Shown piece by piece: positions 1 to 13,098 of a DNA stretch of 64,000 nt. Under the pieces are notes generated by a model. The model was given only the letters and a program-made list of their open reading frames with translations. It did not search any database and had not been told where the DNA came from. The stretch's first letter is position 1. Each line of letters starts with the position of its first letter. Origin of the DNA: Strigops habroptila (Eukaryota; Chordata; Aves; Psittaciformes; Psittacidae); assembly GCF_004027225.2 (NCBI RefSeq), contig NC_044278.2:96464743-96528742 (forward strand), given 5' to 3'. Position numbers and translations under genes: made by a program.

Positions 1-2733
1 CAGACCTCAGCAGCAGGTCCGGCAGGAAAGTTGGTCATTGTCCATGGCCTGTGCAACTGGTCAGCAAAACCACCCCACTGAGTGCTGCCCTCAAAGGCCT
101 AGTGCTGCACTTTCCCCCCATGGGTACTCCCATTCAGAAGTGTAAAGGCAGAGAGTTCAACACAGCAGTGAGAGGACACAGAATAAATGTGAGAAAAGCA
201 ACTGAACAGAGGAAAAAAAAAAAGCAAACAAAAAAAACAAAGAAGAAGAAGAAGCCTCAGCACTGGGCAGGCCTCTCTTGTATGCACACATGGTGACCAG
301 TGTCCTGATGATGGATGCAACCCCGTGGCTGTGAAATCAACAAGGTTGGTGCCCTCCTTGGCTTCATGCTCCAGCCACCAGCTGCCCCTGGCTGAGTCCT
401 CATGCTGCCTCCACCCCTGTGCTCCATGGTCACCTTGTGGAGTGACTTGTCACCAGGAACGCCATCCCTCTCCTCCTGAGGGGGTGCAGCCACTTCCAGA
501 ATGCCAGTATAACATTCTTGGCATCTGCAGCACAAGGCTGAGTCCATGTCGGGCGCACCTCACAGCTCCCAGAGCATCACACACATGGAGATCCTGCACA
601 GCTGCTGCACCCCTCTGGTGGTCCACCAAGGCTCTCCCCCAGGCTGGTACTGCTTTCCCATCCTCCTACACCTGGCCTGCAGGGATGCCAGTTTTCACTT
701 CCTGAAATTCAAGCACCAGACTCCTCACTGCGATGTCAGGCAGTCAGCCGGCGAGGAGACAGGGCCCGGCCCATTCATCACCTTCCCCTCTGCCTCTCCC
801 CATCTGCTCATCCGTGAATTCCGGACCTCACTGAACCTCTCGCCCAGTATCTCCAGAGGTTTTGAGCTGCTCTTCTCTCTTTACCTCCACTGGCTGAAAC
901 CAGCTACTGCCCTCTCACCTTCAAGCACACAACTGCCAAAGAATTATCTTATCTGTGTCACTGTTTTACCTTTCTTGCTTTGTTCTTTCACAACCCACTG
1001 ATTCATGGCTTTGGATTCAGGCAGGCAGTAACACACAACTGAAAAGCCACATACTATTAATTAAATGCTTCACATGCTTTCCCAGTTTGTTATGGGCGGC
1101 CAGTGAACAACGAAATGAGGACAGAGCAGCCTCAGGAACATCAAAGGTCCTGAGTCTTCAGTTTCATGCCTGCACTTCTGAATGGGCAGAAATTCAACCC
1201 TCATCCTCCTTAACAAATTTCAGTGCAACTTGTTCATCCATCTTGTTAGCTCGTATCATTTAAATGAATTAGATCTTAACTGGTTGTTCTTCCTTCCCTC
1301 TTCCCCCAGGTTTAGTGAAGATTAACAAATGTCAGTAGCTACTATTTTCAGTAACTACTTGCAACACAGATGATTGTTATTTTTCAAACAGTTGCTGAGT
1401 TTTAAATGAGGGAAAAACCATCCTCTCCACCTGGATATGGAGATTCAATGAAAGAAAATATTACTTTAAAGCAGCCTTTATGTGCTTTTGTTTTCAAAAT
1501 ACTATGTTAGTTCCCTAATGCTTCTGCCAAGTGACTGCTATTCCACATCTAAGAACAAGTTTCTGTAACAGTACAGATGATGGGGAATTATTTACGCAGT
1601 TACAGCTAGTCTTGCTGAAATGAAACCTACACCATAGTTTAACACACCTTAGAGACCTTAACAGGTACTTTTAAATTAAAGGGAGCTATGTAAACCAAGC
1701 TCACTTTAGTGGGAAAGGAGAAAGGCTTGTTGTTAATGGATTGTTTCCAATTTAGAATTAAAGCAGAACACTTCATGATATTCATGATGGCTTCAGTACA
1801 AGCAAAATGTATATCCCAGTGAACTGAACACAGAAAAGAGATCCTTTGGTAGAAAGAAGTCATTTATGTCATGATTTTTTTCTAGCAAACATTTGTAATG
1901 TAAGAAGTAACTCAAGGCAGAAAAAGCCTTCAGCTATATTTGGTCTGTCCTGGCTGTTATTTTATTCCAGTCTGACACTAATTATTTAAGCCATTCTAAG
2001 CATATGCAGTTTCCAACGACACAAAATTTGTTCTGAGAGTTCTTTTTCCTTAAATATTCACAATATTCACTGACCCAAACTACACTGCTGTCATTTACAT
2101 GCCTTTTAAATAGCAAAACCTCTTTTCAAATAATAAACCTCATCAGGTTTTTATCAGCATTGATCTTCCTAAGCCTCTTCACATCAGTTAATTTCCAAAA
2201 TACCATAGTTATATACATCAATGAATTTAAAAAAAATAAAAAAATAAATGTTGCCACAGATGTATTATCAAGAACTTCCACTAGCATCCACGTAGTAGTT
2301 ATAAATAAACTACTTACCTACAGTTAGGACCTTTTAATGTTTCTGCAACTTCTGTTATTCCAGAGAATACTTGGTATGAGCTGCTGTCAAACTAGTCAAG
2401 CAATTGCAGTTCTAAAGGAGAAATACTAATGTGTTTCCTTACTAAGAATCCCGATGCTATATTATTAGAGGTGGAGCTGAAAAAAATGCTCATTAATTAC
2501 TACAGCATAACTCATCATTAAAATCTGCTTTCAAAGATTGCTTTCAGAGGACTTTGCATTTGTGTACTGCTTCTTTTGGGGCAGGCATCCATGCTGGGGA
2601 TTGAGACAATTTAGATAAAGAAGGTTTAACCTCCTTTAACATACAACCCACATCCAACATGCTGTGTTTTAAATTCTCCAGTTCAGAAACACCTCTTTCC
2701 TCCCAACACACACATACACACCAGCTCACTGAC
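1..2733. other. No recognised gene; probable ATP7B intron
   Basis: I see no supported exon here. The first 960 bases are richer in GC than the AT-rich DNA that follows and contain several open frames on both strands, but none shows a known motif, good splice borders or a homologue I recognise. An A/G-rich tract lies at about 210-255. If the exon at 2734-2982 belongs to ATP7B, this stretch is the next intron of that minus-strand gene. Confidence 0.4.
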
Positions 2734-2982
2734 CTGTCTTTCAACTGCATTGACTTCTGGCATTCCCATGGAGTAACTCTGCAAAAGTTTCTCTTCTTTC
2801 TGCGAGTTACTGCTTGCTTTTACCGGAGATCCTGTCTTGGACTTTTCACCAATAATCAGTAGTTCAGGCACATCATGAGCTGCCTGCCGCTTACGAATAG
2901 ACACCAGGGTTATGTTTTTGTTGTTCAAAGTAGCTAAGCAGGACAGTTCCCTTTTCATTTTATTGTCCAGCTTTCTCTCCAT
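2734..2982 (-). CDS. Candidate 5' coding exon, possibly ATP7B leader
   Basis: An 83-codon open exon on the minus strand. It begins at an ATG (2982) a few bases inside an acceptor-like site (TTTAAAGTCCAG) and ends at a clean phase-0 donor (ACAG/GTCAGTG). The peptide is basic and polar (starts MERKLDNKMK, ends NAVERQ), with no signal peptide, membrane segment or CxxC metal-binding motif. Human ATP7B lies immediately upstream of ALG11 in the opposite direction, with a short phase-0 first coding exon followed by a long exon carrying the metal-binding repeats. Position, strand and phase fit that arrangement, but the peptide does not resemble the mammalian ATP7B start. The name is therefore inference from synteny; it could also be another transcript or a chance ORF. 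Confidence 0.42.
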
Positions 2983-3889
2983 TATCTTTCTGGACTTTAA
3001 ATATTGCAACTCCAAAGGAAAGCTTTACAAGAGTGGTTATTCAGTGTCTTATCAGCCACACTTCTTTCAGCTACATTTACAATGGCTTGAAGACTTCTGC
3101 CCGTCTAATCAACGTGCTCATTAGGCATTCATCACAAAATCCCAGATGTAACCTGTGATCCCTGTGTACACTGCTCGCTGCACTCAGCCACCTGCTTTTC
3201 CTGCCAGTTTAAATGCTTCCCACCAATTGGCATCCCTCGTGCTTACCAAACTGCGTTCTGCACTGTTAATCTTTGCACACGGCGTTGCAGCAAGCTCAGC
3301 CAAGGCTGCCTTTCACAAGCTAGTCAAACATGACCTGTGTGCACCAGTGCATAATTAACTCAGCCAGCCAGGCATTAGTTCCTTGTGGCCATGTGCATAA
3401 TCACAGCTCCTACAAAGGGCAATGCTATTCCATTTTCTTCTATGAAATTACCAGGGATTTCTGGGATAAAATGTGGCCCATTCTAACATTGAAAACATGC
3501 CTGTGATTATATCATTAGATAGGGTTCCTAGACCAAAGTTCTTTCACTCATTTAGGGCATGAGAACATTCATTCTTTGTTTCAAGGGGGTAAGGGGGTGG
3601 AAGAATGAGTACAATATTTATACTCTTTAAAATGTGCCTCTTTACCATCAGCAAGCTTTACTAAAAAACAAACAACATTAAACCAGCAATTAGTGCCAGA
3701 AAGTAAGAAAAAAGAAAAAAGAAGATATTCCCTTTGGCAAACTCAGTTCCCCTTAAATTCTCTGGGCAACTACAGGAACATCTAATTCAGACAGCCACAC
3801 GCATGATGAGCACCACTATCAGTAGTGCCTTGAGCCAAGCCTGAATATATTTCTCTGGGATTGCCCACAGCAAACTCACAGTGCTGAGC

Positions 3890-3935
3890 TAACTTGCTCA
3901 GTTAGCAAGTTATTTAGCAAGTTAGTTAGCAAATC
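3890..3935. repeat. Short imperfect tandem repeat
   Basis: About three to four imperfect copies of a unit like AGCAAGTTAGTT. No function is suggested. Confidence 0.5.
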
Positions 3936-6900
3936 TCTAGTTCCCTAAGCCCACAGTAGCGCAGCCCACTCCTGAAGACACCTCTGAACAGGGACACATA
4001 AAGAATTGATATAATACAGCTGACATGTCAGCAATTCACATGTTCCCTGGCTGTGCAGTGGCCTCACTGCACAGGCAAGCCTTAAAATAATTGTTTAACA
4101 TTTAATCAGAATCTCTTGGTTTTGTCCCCAAATTTAGTCCTATGCAGAGGTTAGCATACAGGGTCAGAATCCAAGGGAATCCATGACAGACACTCCACCT
4201 ATCTGCCATGACAAATTCAGATTCTTTTTACTTCCAAAAGAAGTACATCCCTCACACCCCTGCCACAAACACAGTGGTCCAGAAAGCCACCATGCAGGAC
4301 ACTGGCTTGTCTTCTTGTCATTACTTTCCCACAAGGGTGAATCCTCAGCTCTGCTCACACCATACAGTTCTTGACTCCACTTCAGAGTCAGGAACATCTG
4401 TGGAAAAAGGTCTTCTGCCAATGAAGAATCAAAATACTGTTGTAGCACTACTTTGTATCATTGTCTTTGTATACATGATCAGTGATAGTATTAAACTTTA
4501 AACAAGGGTTATTTTGAAAACATATTGAGAAATGGCCCTTCTAAAGAGCATTGCTACAAAGAGTAAAGCATCTGTGTTTGTTTTGTATTTATCAATGACA
4601 CAGATTAGAAACACATCTGTCTTCAGCTGGAACACTTTTCTGTAAAAGAAAACTGTGTTAAAGGCGAAATATCTTCAGGAATTACTGGTTTAAACTGGTT
4701 TTGAAACAAGCAATTGAAAATCATACAATTTGACTGACATGAAAATATTTCACTATAATGTCTTTAAATACTAAAGCTACAACTACATACTAAATACATA
4801 TGTACATATAGCAAGTTAAAAACCATTTTCTGTCTTTCTAAAGCAAAATAATTCTCTGATCCCAAACCAAAGATATTCAGCTCTGCATCCTAACTCCAAA
4901 TAATGGAAATTTCAAATTCTAGACTGTCTTAGGGAAAAGAACTTCCAGTTTCTGACCAGCTCTAAATTCTATACCTGATCCACTCATCTCTGACACTATC
5001 TTTGCTATTAAAAATATCCCAAACCCTACCTAGCATGTTTCTACAAGTAACTAATATCATTAAATTATCCTGTGATGAAACATACTGTAAAAACAAGTTA
5101 GTATTTTTCTTCTTCATTTCAGGTTCACCAGCAAAGCTCAACTTGGGCTGACAGAATAGAGAGATATTTAGTATCTTCTCCCCAATTCCCTTCAAACATA
5201 ATCCTTTTTTTTCTCCCAACTTCTGAGCAACTCTGAGGTAAACATCTGTTTACTTGTAAAAGCAGTGGACAAAAGTTCCTACTTAGTGTTCCATGGTCTT
5301 TTGCCTTTGGCAAAGCCCCAAACACTGATTTGGAAGTAGGCAAGAAACATACAAGGTTGTGCTTTGAATGCATTCAGTTTTACAAGATACTTACCCACAT
5401 TAAAAGAATTATTTGGCTGGAAAAAAAGTTTGCTATAGTTCTTCAGACGAAAGGGGCATAAGATGTATGTCAACCAGTCTAGCTGATTTGAAATACCTAG
5501 TTTAGCTGCAGGTTCAAGTAGAGGTATATAGCAATGGCAAATAAAACCTGTGTAGCTGACCAAATTGCAAGCAGCCCTTGGAGAAGAGCTACCATTCACA
5601 AAGCAGAAACCGCTGAGCATCTTGTAAAACCAAACTATTTCTATTTACCTTAGTACACCACACTGAAAGCTCAGAGGTCCTGCCCCATCCCAACGACCCC
5701 ACAACTCTCTCATGGTTCAGAGGCAGCTCACAAAGGGACCTGATGTTGACAGCTCAAGGGTGGCAATCTCTGTGAGGGGAGCGAGGCAGCTGCTGGGATT
5801 TAGTAGCTTGCAATTGCCTGGTGCTGAACTCTGACAGACTGCTACTGGTTTCCAAATTATTTTCCCCATTCTGGCTCAATTAATTGGCCCTTAGAGTTAA
5901 TAGAGTTAATGTTAATTTTATAACCTGGAATTGAGGGAGAGCATTTTTGTTAGGGCCTGTTGCCTTAAGTTAAGGCAATGTTGCCTGCCTTATCTAACAG
6001 TATCATTCTCTGGGTCAAGGCTAGATTTTGCACAGTTTAGTTTTGCCAGGACAAATCACTCAGGTTTTGTAGCATGAGATTTAGATAGCAAATAGCAAAT
6101 ATGTCTGCTGCTTTTGCAGCTCTCTGCTAATATAGGGCAGAGATGTTTGCATTTCCATGTGAGAAAATGAAGAACACCCCAAGAAAATTAAATCCCTTTG
6201 ACTTAAAGCCTCAAGAGATGGTAAAACATGAGGTTTCCTCTTTACATGGCCAGCTAATATCAGAGAATATGATAAACACACAAGAACTTTGTGTTTTCAT
6301 GTAAATTTTGTTTCCTGGGTGCATTCATCCTTGGCTGGATAGGATGTTCTGGCCTGCATCTAATCCCTCTGGCTCCTTGCCCAAAGGAAGCATCTTAAAA
6401 TAACCTTAATAATGCCTTGAAAGATGGGACATTTGGGTTCCAGGGGAAAACTGGGGACCTGGAGGTAAGAGGGTCATATTGCCTTAATCTGACAGACAGA
6501 CAAGAGGAACCAGTTCAGATACGTGCACATCACAGCAATGCGAAGAAGAATGTAGCAGCATCACTCCAGAAATCCAGTCTGCCTTTGAATGTTAACCGTT
6601 CTCCTGCTGTCCTCCTCAGATATAATTTTAAACCACTGAAATACAATCCATCCTGAGGCATACAAACAGTGATAGGAGGCTAAAACCCCAGCAATTTCAC
6701 ATTTGACAGGATTTTGAGTTCTTTTTAATTTGTCTTCAGGATGCAGTCAGCTAAAATTTTTAATTTTTCTCCCCCATCATAACAGGGTTAGATTGACTGT
6801 GGGTTTTATACATATAATGCAACTGCAGAAACTGGAGCTTTAAGAAGAGAGAAAGGTGGGGTGGTAGGAAGCACTGTGTTGCAAAGCTCCTAGTAACATC

Positions 6901-8806
6901 ACAAACAACAGTGCTGGCAATTCACTGTTATCAAGCAGTTGTTAACAGCATTGCTTGGGCAGGAACCTGTGAAACGCCCAGCCCTTGTATGAACAACTAT
7001 TTCTCCTCTGTCAGTGTCCTCTTTAAGCCAGAAGAGAAGTAGTTAGTAGAGGTATGCACTTTTTCTTCAAGCAAATCCCTGCACTTGCTCAGCAGTCAGT
7101 TTTCAGTCCTGCTAAGCAACACAAGCGTCACATTTTCCCCACGAACTCAATCAGTTGCAGCCGGAAGTTCAGTGGAAGATTGGTAAGATTCATGGTACAT
7201 AACTATCAGCCGAATTCTCCTAATTAACTGACATACTTCTTACATTACATTATTACATAAAATATCATACCTTTGTAGCATCAAAGAGGCAACAAAACTG
7301 CCTCTTTACCTACATTTTCCCTAGTTTTGAGCCATGAAATCAGGAAGATAACTCTTTGGCTATAGTCCTAAGAAAACTAACAGCTATCAGATACACAAGT
7401 GTTTCTATATCATGAGTATCTGTATCATATTTCTTTTAACAGATTAAAAAGCATGATCATAAGTAATATTATTTCTTACACTATAAGAAAAAAGGAAACT
7501 GTGCATAACTGAAATACAAGGAATCAAATTCCTACCTGCCACAAATCAAATTGCTTCAAATCAAACATCTCAGACTTTGGCTTCAGTTTTTCAGGAAGCA
7601 GCCTCAATCTTCTCTAAATATTTAAAAAAGCTTTGTTTGCTCTACACCAGCACAACTCAGCGGAGTATCTCTTTTGTAACAGGGTCCTCAAATACTTACT
7701 AATTCTTTTTCACTCCACGGCTTCTAATATGATTTCAAATTGTGTGGACTTGGTACTTTGCTTTCAGCAGTGTGGATTTCGTTATGATCCTTTCTGTTAT
7801 CTGTCTATTTATACTGCAGGAATTTGTTGTCAAAGCCTGCAATCTACCAGGCTGATCATATTACCACAGGAAGAGGCACACCTTTTGGGTCAGGGTTTAA
7901 GTGCAAAGAACAATTGCAATCTGCATGAATTATTTCAGTCCAGGTCTCAGTAACATTCATTCACCTAGCAGATGCAGAAGGCTGGCAGAACTCATCAGGC
8001 AGCGCCAAAATGAAACCAGTATTTTGCCTTCTGTTTCACCTGCTTCCAAATCAGGTTTCTGCCGTTGTCTATGATTTGCTCTTGCTCATAGCTGGGTTTT
8101 GGCTTGTGACTTTTGAGCAAAAGCTTTTTTGAGTTCCATACAGAGAAAAAGGACCCATATTCTGTCCATCTTGACTGTCATATTTCAAACATAACTTTAG
8201 AATGAGTAATATTACAGAAGTAACTATTTTTAAGGGTGAATTTTAGAAGGCAAAAATACCTATTACTTGTGAATTATATCAGTCGTTGCTAAAGATCATA
8301 GCTTTTGTCACCTACATTTGTTACCCACATTTAGAAATAAGACACAAATTCTCAATTCCAGTTTTATTTTGCAAATTCCTCAGTATTTGTTGTGGCATTC
8401 TAAAAATACCTTTTACACTTGTTTTGAATAAATAAAGTGAGAAGTCTCTGAACTTTGATTTAAGTAAATGGGAAGACTGATATTTTTTTCTCCCAAGCAA
8501 GCAGCCGTTTAATATGTAGGATGCAAACAAATAGCGGACTCTAAGATGCCCTGCCAAATCCACAGATCAGGAATGTAAGCCTATGTCTTAAGTGACCTCC
8601 ACATATTATAGATAACCTCTAAACCGTCCTCTACTCTAGAGTCCACACCGTTTAGATATACTGTTAGTTCCTCGCCAACACTTGTTTCAAATCATTCTTG
8701 TGGTCATGTTTGACAGCCAGAGATTTGATTTTGATGAGTCATTTGATACTATGTAAATACCATAAAGCACGTCATATTTGATAAGCATGCCAAAAAAGCA
8801 AAATTA

Positions 8807-8845
8807 CTAAAAAAAAAAACGAAAAAAGAAAAAGAAAAAAGAAAT
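8807..8845. repeat. A-rich low-complexity tract
   Basis: Runs of A broken by single G or C. There is no recognisable retroposon body upstream of it. Confidence 0.7.
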
Positions 8846-9469
8846 GTGACTCTGATTTAAGCAAGTATTTCTGGTTCTATGGCCAGTGTTTAATCCCAAG
8901 TCAAACTGCTCGGCCCCTGAATAAAAGGTTGTGTAATCTCATTTAATTTATACACACCATAATCACCTTCATGTCAAGAAAAACAGATAAAACAGCAACT
9001 GGTGTTTGCATTAGAGATGCCATGTCTAAAATACAAACATAGTGCCTTTGTTAGGACAGGCTAGCTATGTAAAGGCAAGCCCAAATTCAATTCCTCTTAA
9101 CTGAAGCACAGAGGGTAAGGGCTTTGCTGTTCCCAAACTGAGAGATCCAAACTGTAACGTATGTGAGCTGCTGTTTAGCTCACTTATTTTTTTACAAAAA
9201 TCCTGATAATTATTTGCTTTTCAGGGGTAGGATATATTACAGCAGTGCCCTGACCAAGTCTAATATCTCGCATGAACTTAGAATCAACTCTCAAGCAAGA
9301 TGCACAGCCAGAGAGGTGCCAGTTTCTATCAGCAGGCAAAACATATTTCCAAGTGTCCATGACAATACATCAAGTTTGCCTAGATAGAGCTGTACTGATT
9401 CACTGCATAGGCTTACAGAAACTAAGCAGAGAAATTAAAAATAAGGATGAAAACATATTTGCTGAGGGG

Positions 9470-9606
9470 TTTTTTTCTGCTGGAATACTCTGAAGACATT
9501 CAAAACCCACCTGGGCACGTTCCTGTGTAACCTGCTCTAGGTGGCTCTGCCTTGGGAGGGGGGTTGGACTAGATTATCTCCAGAGGTCCCTTCCAACCCT
9601 AATAAT
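9470..9606 (+). mobile_element. CR1 LINE 3' fragment
   Basis: The text around 9560-9600 (GGTTGGACTAGATTATCTCC, then CAGAGGTCCCTTCCAACCC) is the conserved 3' end of avian CR1 elements. Only a short truncated 3' piece remains, as is usual for 5'-truncated CR1 copies. The upstream boundary is approximate. Confidence 0.85.
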
Positions 9607-12600
9607 TTCCTATTACTTCAAATAACACCAGCAGCCTGCAACAAGTAGTGGGGAAGAATTCAGGTGGAAAGGTCAGAATTAAAGTGACAGTCAGGGGTGA
9701 AAGCATCAACACAGGAAACTGCTACTAATTTTAAGCAATCTCTTCCACACAAACAGATGCTTCAAAAACATCTAAGGGAAAAGGCAATACAGAGTAAACC
9801 TCTTTCTGTTTACAATCATTTTTATCTGAAATATTTAACATCTATATTGAAACACACAGTTAAAATCCTGCTTTCAAAGGCAGATGAGATTTCTCAGGTT
9901 GTTTTCCGTGGCATGCATATCAGCTCTTTAAATGCAAACTCACTGTAAAAATAGCATTTGCTTATTGCATGAGCACACAGAGGAAACTGGAGACATTTAA
10001 TACCTAAAGAAAGAGTTCATGGGAACCTGCAGTTGTGAGAAAAAGAAAATACAAAAAAGCTTTCCAACAGTGAAATGGGGTTTTTTTTCAGCTCTTGGCA
10101 ATTCTGCCATTTCCAGAGTTCACCTCAGTTTGCTCTCCAGACAAAGAGTTTCTTCCAAAGACATGTTTAGTCAAAGCCAATGCATTCTGCAGCTCAGTAT
10201 AAAAGAAGGTAAGCATCCTGACAGTTGCTGAGCAACCTTCTGAGATTTCAGAATTCAGGCTCAGTTCATTTATCATTCCCTCCTGGTACTTCTGCTTGTT
10301 GACAAAAAAAGGCAGTGCAACAGGGAACTACTTTTAAGCAGCCCTAGTTCACCCCCCAGAGGAGAACCTTTGATTGAATCTACCCCAGGGGAAAATCACC
10401 AACCCTTCAAGTCTTCTTCATCCTCTGAATAGAAATAAGTCAGAGGAGGTGACGAGGCACAGTGTCTGCATCTCTCATGTCTAGACTAGCCAAACCGTCT
10501 CCTCCAATAATTGTAACTCCCTTCTCTCCTGCTCCACAGCCAGTTTCTGGCTCCTTTCTCTTTCCTGATCTGTGCCAAGATGTGAGCACAGAATGCAAAT
10601 CCTGCCTCGTCCTGGCCTCATGTGAAACAATTTGGATTTTCATCCAAATAGCATCTCCCTCGCTGCCTTAAACATGCAAAGAGAAGCATGCACAAACACA
10701 TGGTCAAAAATGCATCTTGAACAAGTTAGTGCAAGGTGTTTCTTTTTCAATATGTGAACCCTTTGAAGTTTGATGATGAAGGTTCCTAACTCAGTAAAAA
10801 TTTCACACTGTGAAGTTTTGCAGCTTCCTGAGCAGTTTCATAGTTGATTTAAACATATGTTAAAGAATGACTGAGAAAGAGGTAGTCCTTCATGATCCCT
10901 TTCATGTCCTGGTTAGGTGCAGATGGTAACAAAGACATCAGTATCTGCGTAAGGGAGAAAGAAAAGCAAGAAGAGTCTGGGTCTGCTATCACAAACACTC
11001 AGAAATAGTCCTCAGCCCCTCAAGAATCCCTGACTTCTACCTGAAAAAGCTGGGACTTAAGGTGAGTCTACATGTTATTTTGCAAGCTCAGCAATGTTAT
11101 TGGCAGGGTACATCATTTGCCATCTCATTTCTGCCTCTGCTCTGTGTCCCTCAGCCACCCTAAACAATGGCAGGCATTTTGACTTTTCCTGCTGATGCCT
11201 GTTTAGGAGAACTGACAGAAGAGCCAATGGGAGGTTCAAACACTGGCACGATCTACAGGATTGAACTCCAACAGTGGAACTGGTTTTCCTATATGGTCTT
11301 TGCCCAACTGGACAATTTGTGTGAAAATAATCTTCTGTTAATCAAAAGCTATGGGTTCAACCTACTTATAGTGCCTGGTGATACAAATAAATGTTGTTTA
11401 TAGGAGCTCTTGCAAAAAATCTGTGTAGATCCAAGCTGCTTAATTCTTCATTGCTTCTGCCAAACAAAAAAAGAGAGGGCAACTTTTGCTCACAGGTACA
11501 TGGTGTGAGCACCCATCATTAGAACATCTAGCTCAAAAGTAAAACTGACTGTTAAATTTTACTAGAATTGCTTACATTTAGCAAATTTAATATTACAACA
11601 TGTCAGTACAAACAAGCCCATAGTACTTTGCCCTAAAAATATTAGTGCCACAATTTCTTTCAAATACTTGTTTTTTGCTTCACAAATATTAAGCACAGAA
11701 CTGGTGCAACTTTATTTCTGCCTCCTATTACTACACAGTAACATTTAACAGCCTACCGTAAGATGTGCAAAGAAGAAAAACTTACTGTGTATGTGAATGA
11801 TCTAAGATTCCTTCTGCTAAAAACAGTCCTAGGCATTTTGGTAGATAGGACAGCAGCCCTGAATGAGAGACTGCATGTCTCCGAAAGAAAGTAACCAACT
11901 CTACAAGAAAGTATGAAAGACCACATGACTGTCATATGAATATCCTTACACAATATTAATCCAGTTTCTTTGGGTTATTACTTGCCAGTGGGTTTATCTT
12001 ACCAAGTTACTCATATGTGGAGTACTCAGCAAGAATAAGAGTTACAAATATATACTTTAAAACTGTCTCAAATGCCTTACAGGCTTGCGGAGAACACACC
12101 GTGAGTGGATTCTGCTATTTGTTCTAAATACCCCTCACTTCAGAAGGCCTGTTTGATTTTCCTTCAGAGTAAGGACCTTAAGAAGGAAGCAATTAAAGAG
12201 GACAAAAATGCTTACAGAGGCAGCAAGAGATTAAAAACTTGGTAGATCTCTGGGAAGGTGAAAACAAAGCTGACTTCATGACAAGACTAGTTTAATTTCG
12301 TTCGCATGTCAGCCACATGGCATTTCTACAGACAAGGTTTTTAACAGCGTTCTCACTGCTGGAGTGGGAACACCAGAGAGAGCTCAGCACTGTTCTTGCT
12401 GAAGTTCTTGCCAATACCCTAAATGCATGCATACAATATCATCTGCTACATATGCATCAAGGTGGGGAAGTTGTTAAGTGGTGACAAGTCAACTAGTCTG
12501 TGCTGGACGTTTGCACATTAAAGGCATCCCTTGCAGTCTGTAAGGCTGTTAGCAACACGGTTTTCACACTGCTCATGTCAGAAGCTGAATACCCTGTCAT

Positions 12601-12679
12601 TAAAAAAGAGTTAACAAAAGAACTATGAATGTATGAATATGTCTGTGCTTTAATTACCACTAGAGGGACTAACTAAAAA
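9607..12679. other. No recognised gene; probable intron
   Basis: AT-rich sequence without a supported exon or repeat. Short open frames on both strands (for example 10462-10671 and 11167-11403 on the plus strand) carry no recognisable motif and overlap frames on the other strand. Confidence 0.4.
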
Positions 12680-13098
12680 TAAAATGACTAAGATGATCAA
12701 GGTACTGGAGCATCTCTCCTAAAAGGAAAGGCTGAGAGAGCTGGGACTGTTCAGAAGGTTCAGGGAGGATCTCACCCTGAAGGGAAGGTGCAAAGAAGAT
12801 GGAGCTGGGCTCTATCAGTGGTGCCCAGTGGCAGGACCAGAGGCAATGGGCATAAACTGAAACACAGGAGGTTCCCTCTGAGCATCAGGAAACACTTTCT
12901 CACTGTGGAGATGATTGATCATTGGCACAGGTTGCCCAGGGGGGTTGTGGAGTCTCCATCCTTGGAGGTATCCAAAAGCAGTCTGGACATGGTCCTGGGC
13001 AGCCCGATGTAGATAACCCAGTTCAGGCAGGGAGTGTAGAAAAGGTGCCCTCCAGAGGTCCCTGCCAGCCTCAGCCCTTCTGTGATTCTGTGAACTGT
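12680..13098 (+). mobile_element. CR1 LINE 3' fragment
   Basis: Conserved CR1 text is seen in order: the GAGAGAGCTGGGACTGTTCAG block, the GGCAATGGGCATAAACTGAA block, CACAGGTTGCCCAGGGGGGT, and a terminal block ending CTTCTGTGATTCTGTGAA. It is a 5'-truncated copy of about 0.4 kb. The coding remnant is broken and not functional. Confidence 0.9.

Larger units (their letters stand above)
2983..9469. other. No recognised gene; AT-rich, probable intron
   Basis: No exon, RNA gene or clear mobile element was recognised. Simple features include an imperfect tandem repeat built on AGCAAGTTAGTT at about 3890-3935 and an A-rich tract at about 8807-8845. Short open frames (for example 5279-5620 on the minus strand) lack motifs and convincing splice borders. 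Confidence 0.4.

Noticed and set aside
546-1001. Overlapping ORFs in the first kilobase (325-705, 546-1001)
   Set aside because: No domain, no homologue recognised and no splice logic. GC is locally raised; an old repeat is possible but not shown.
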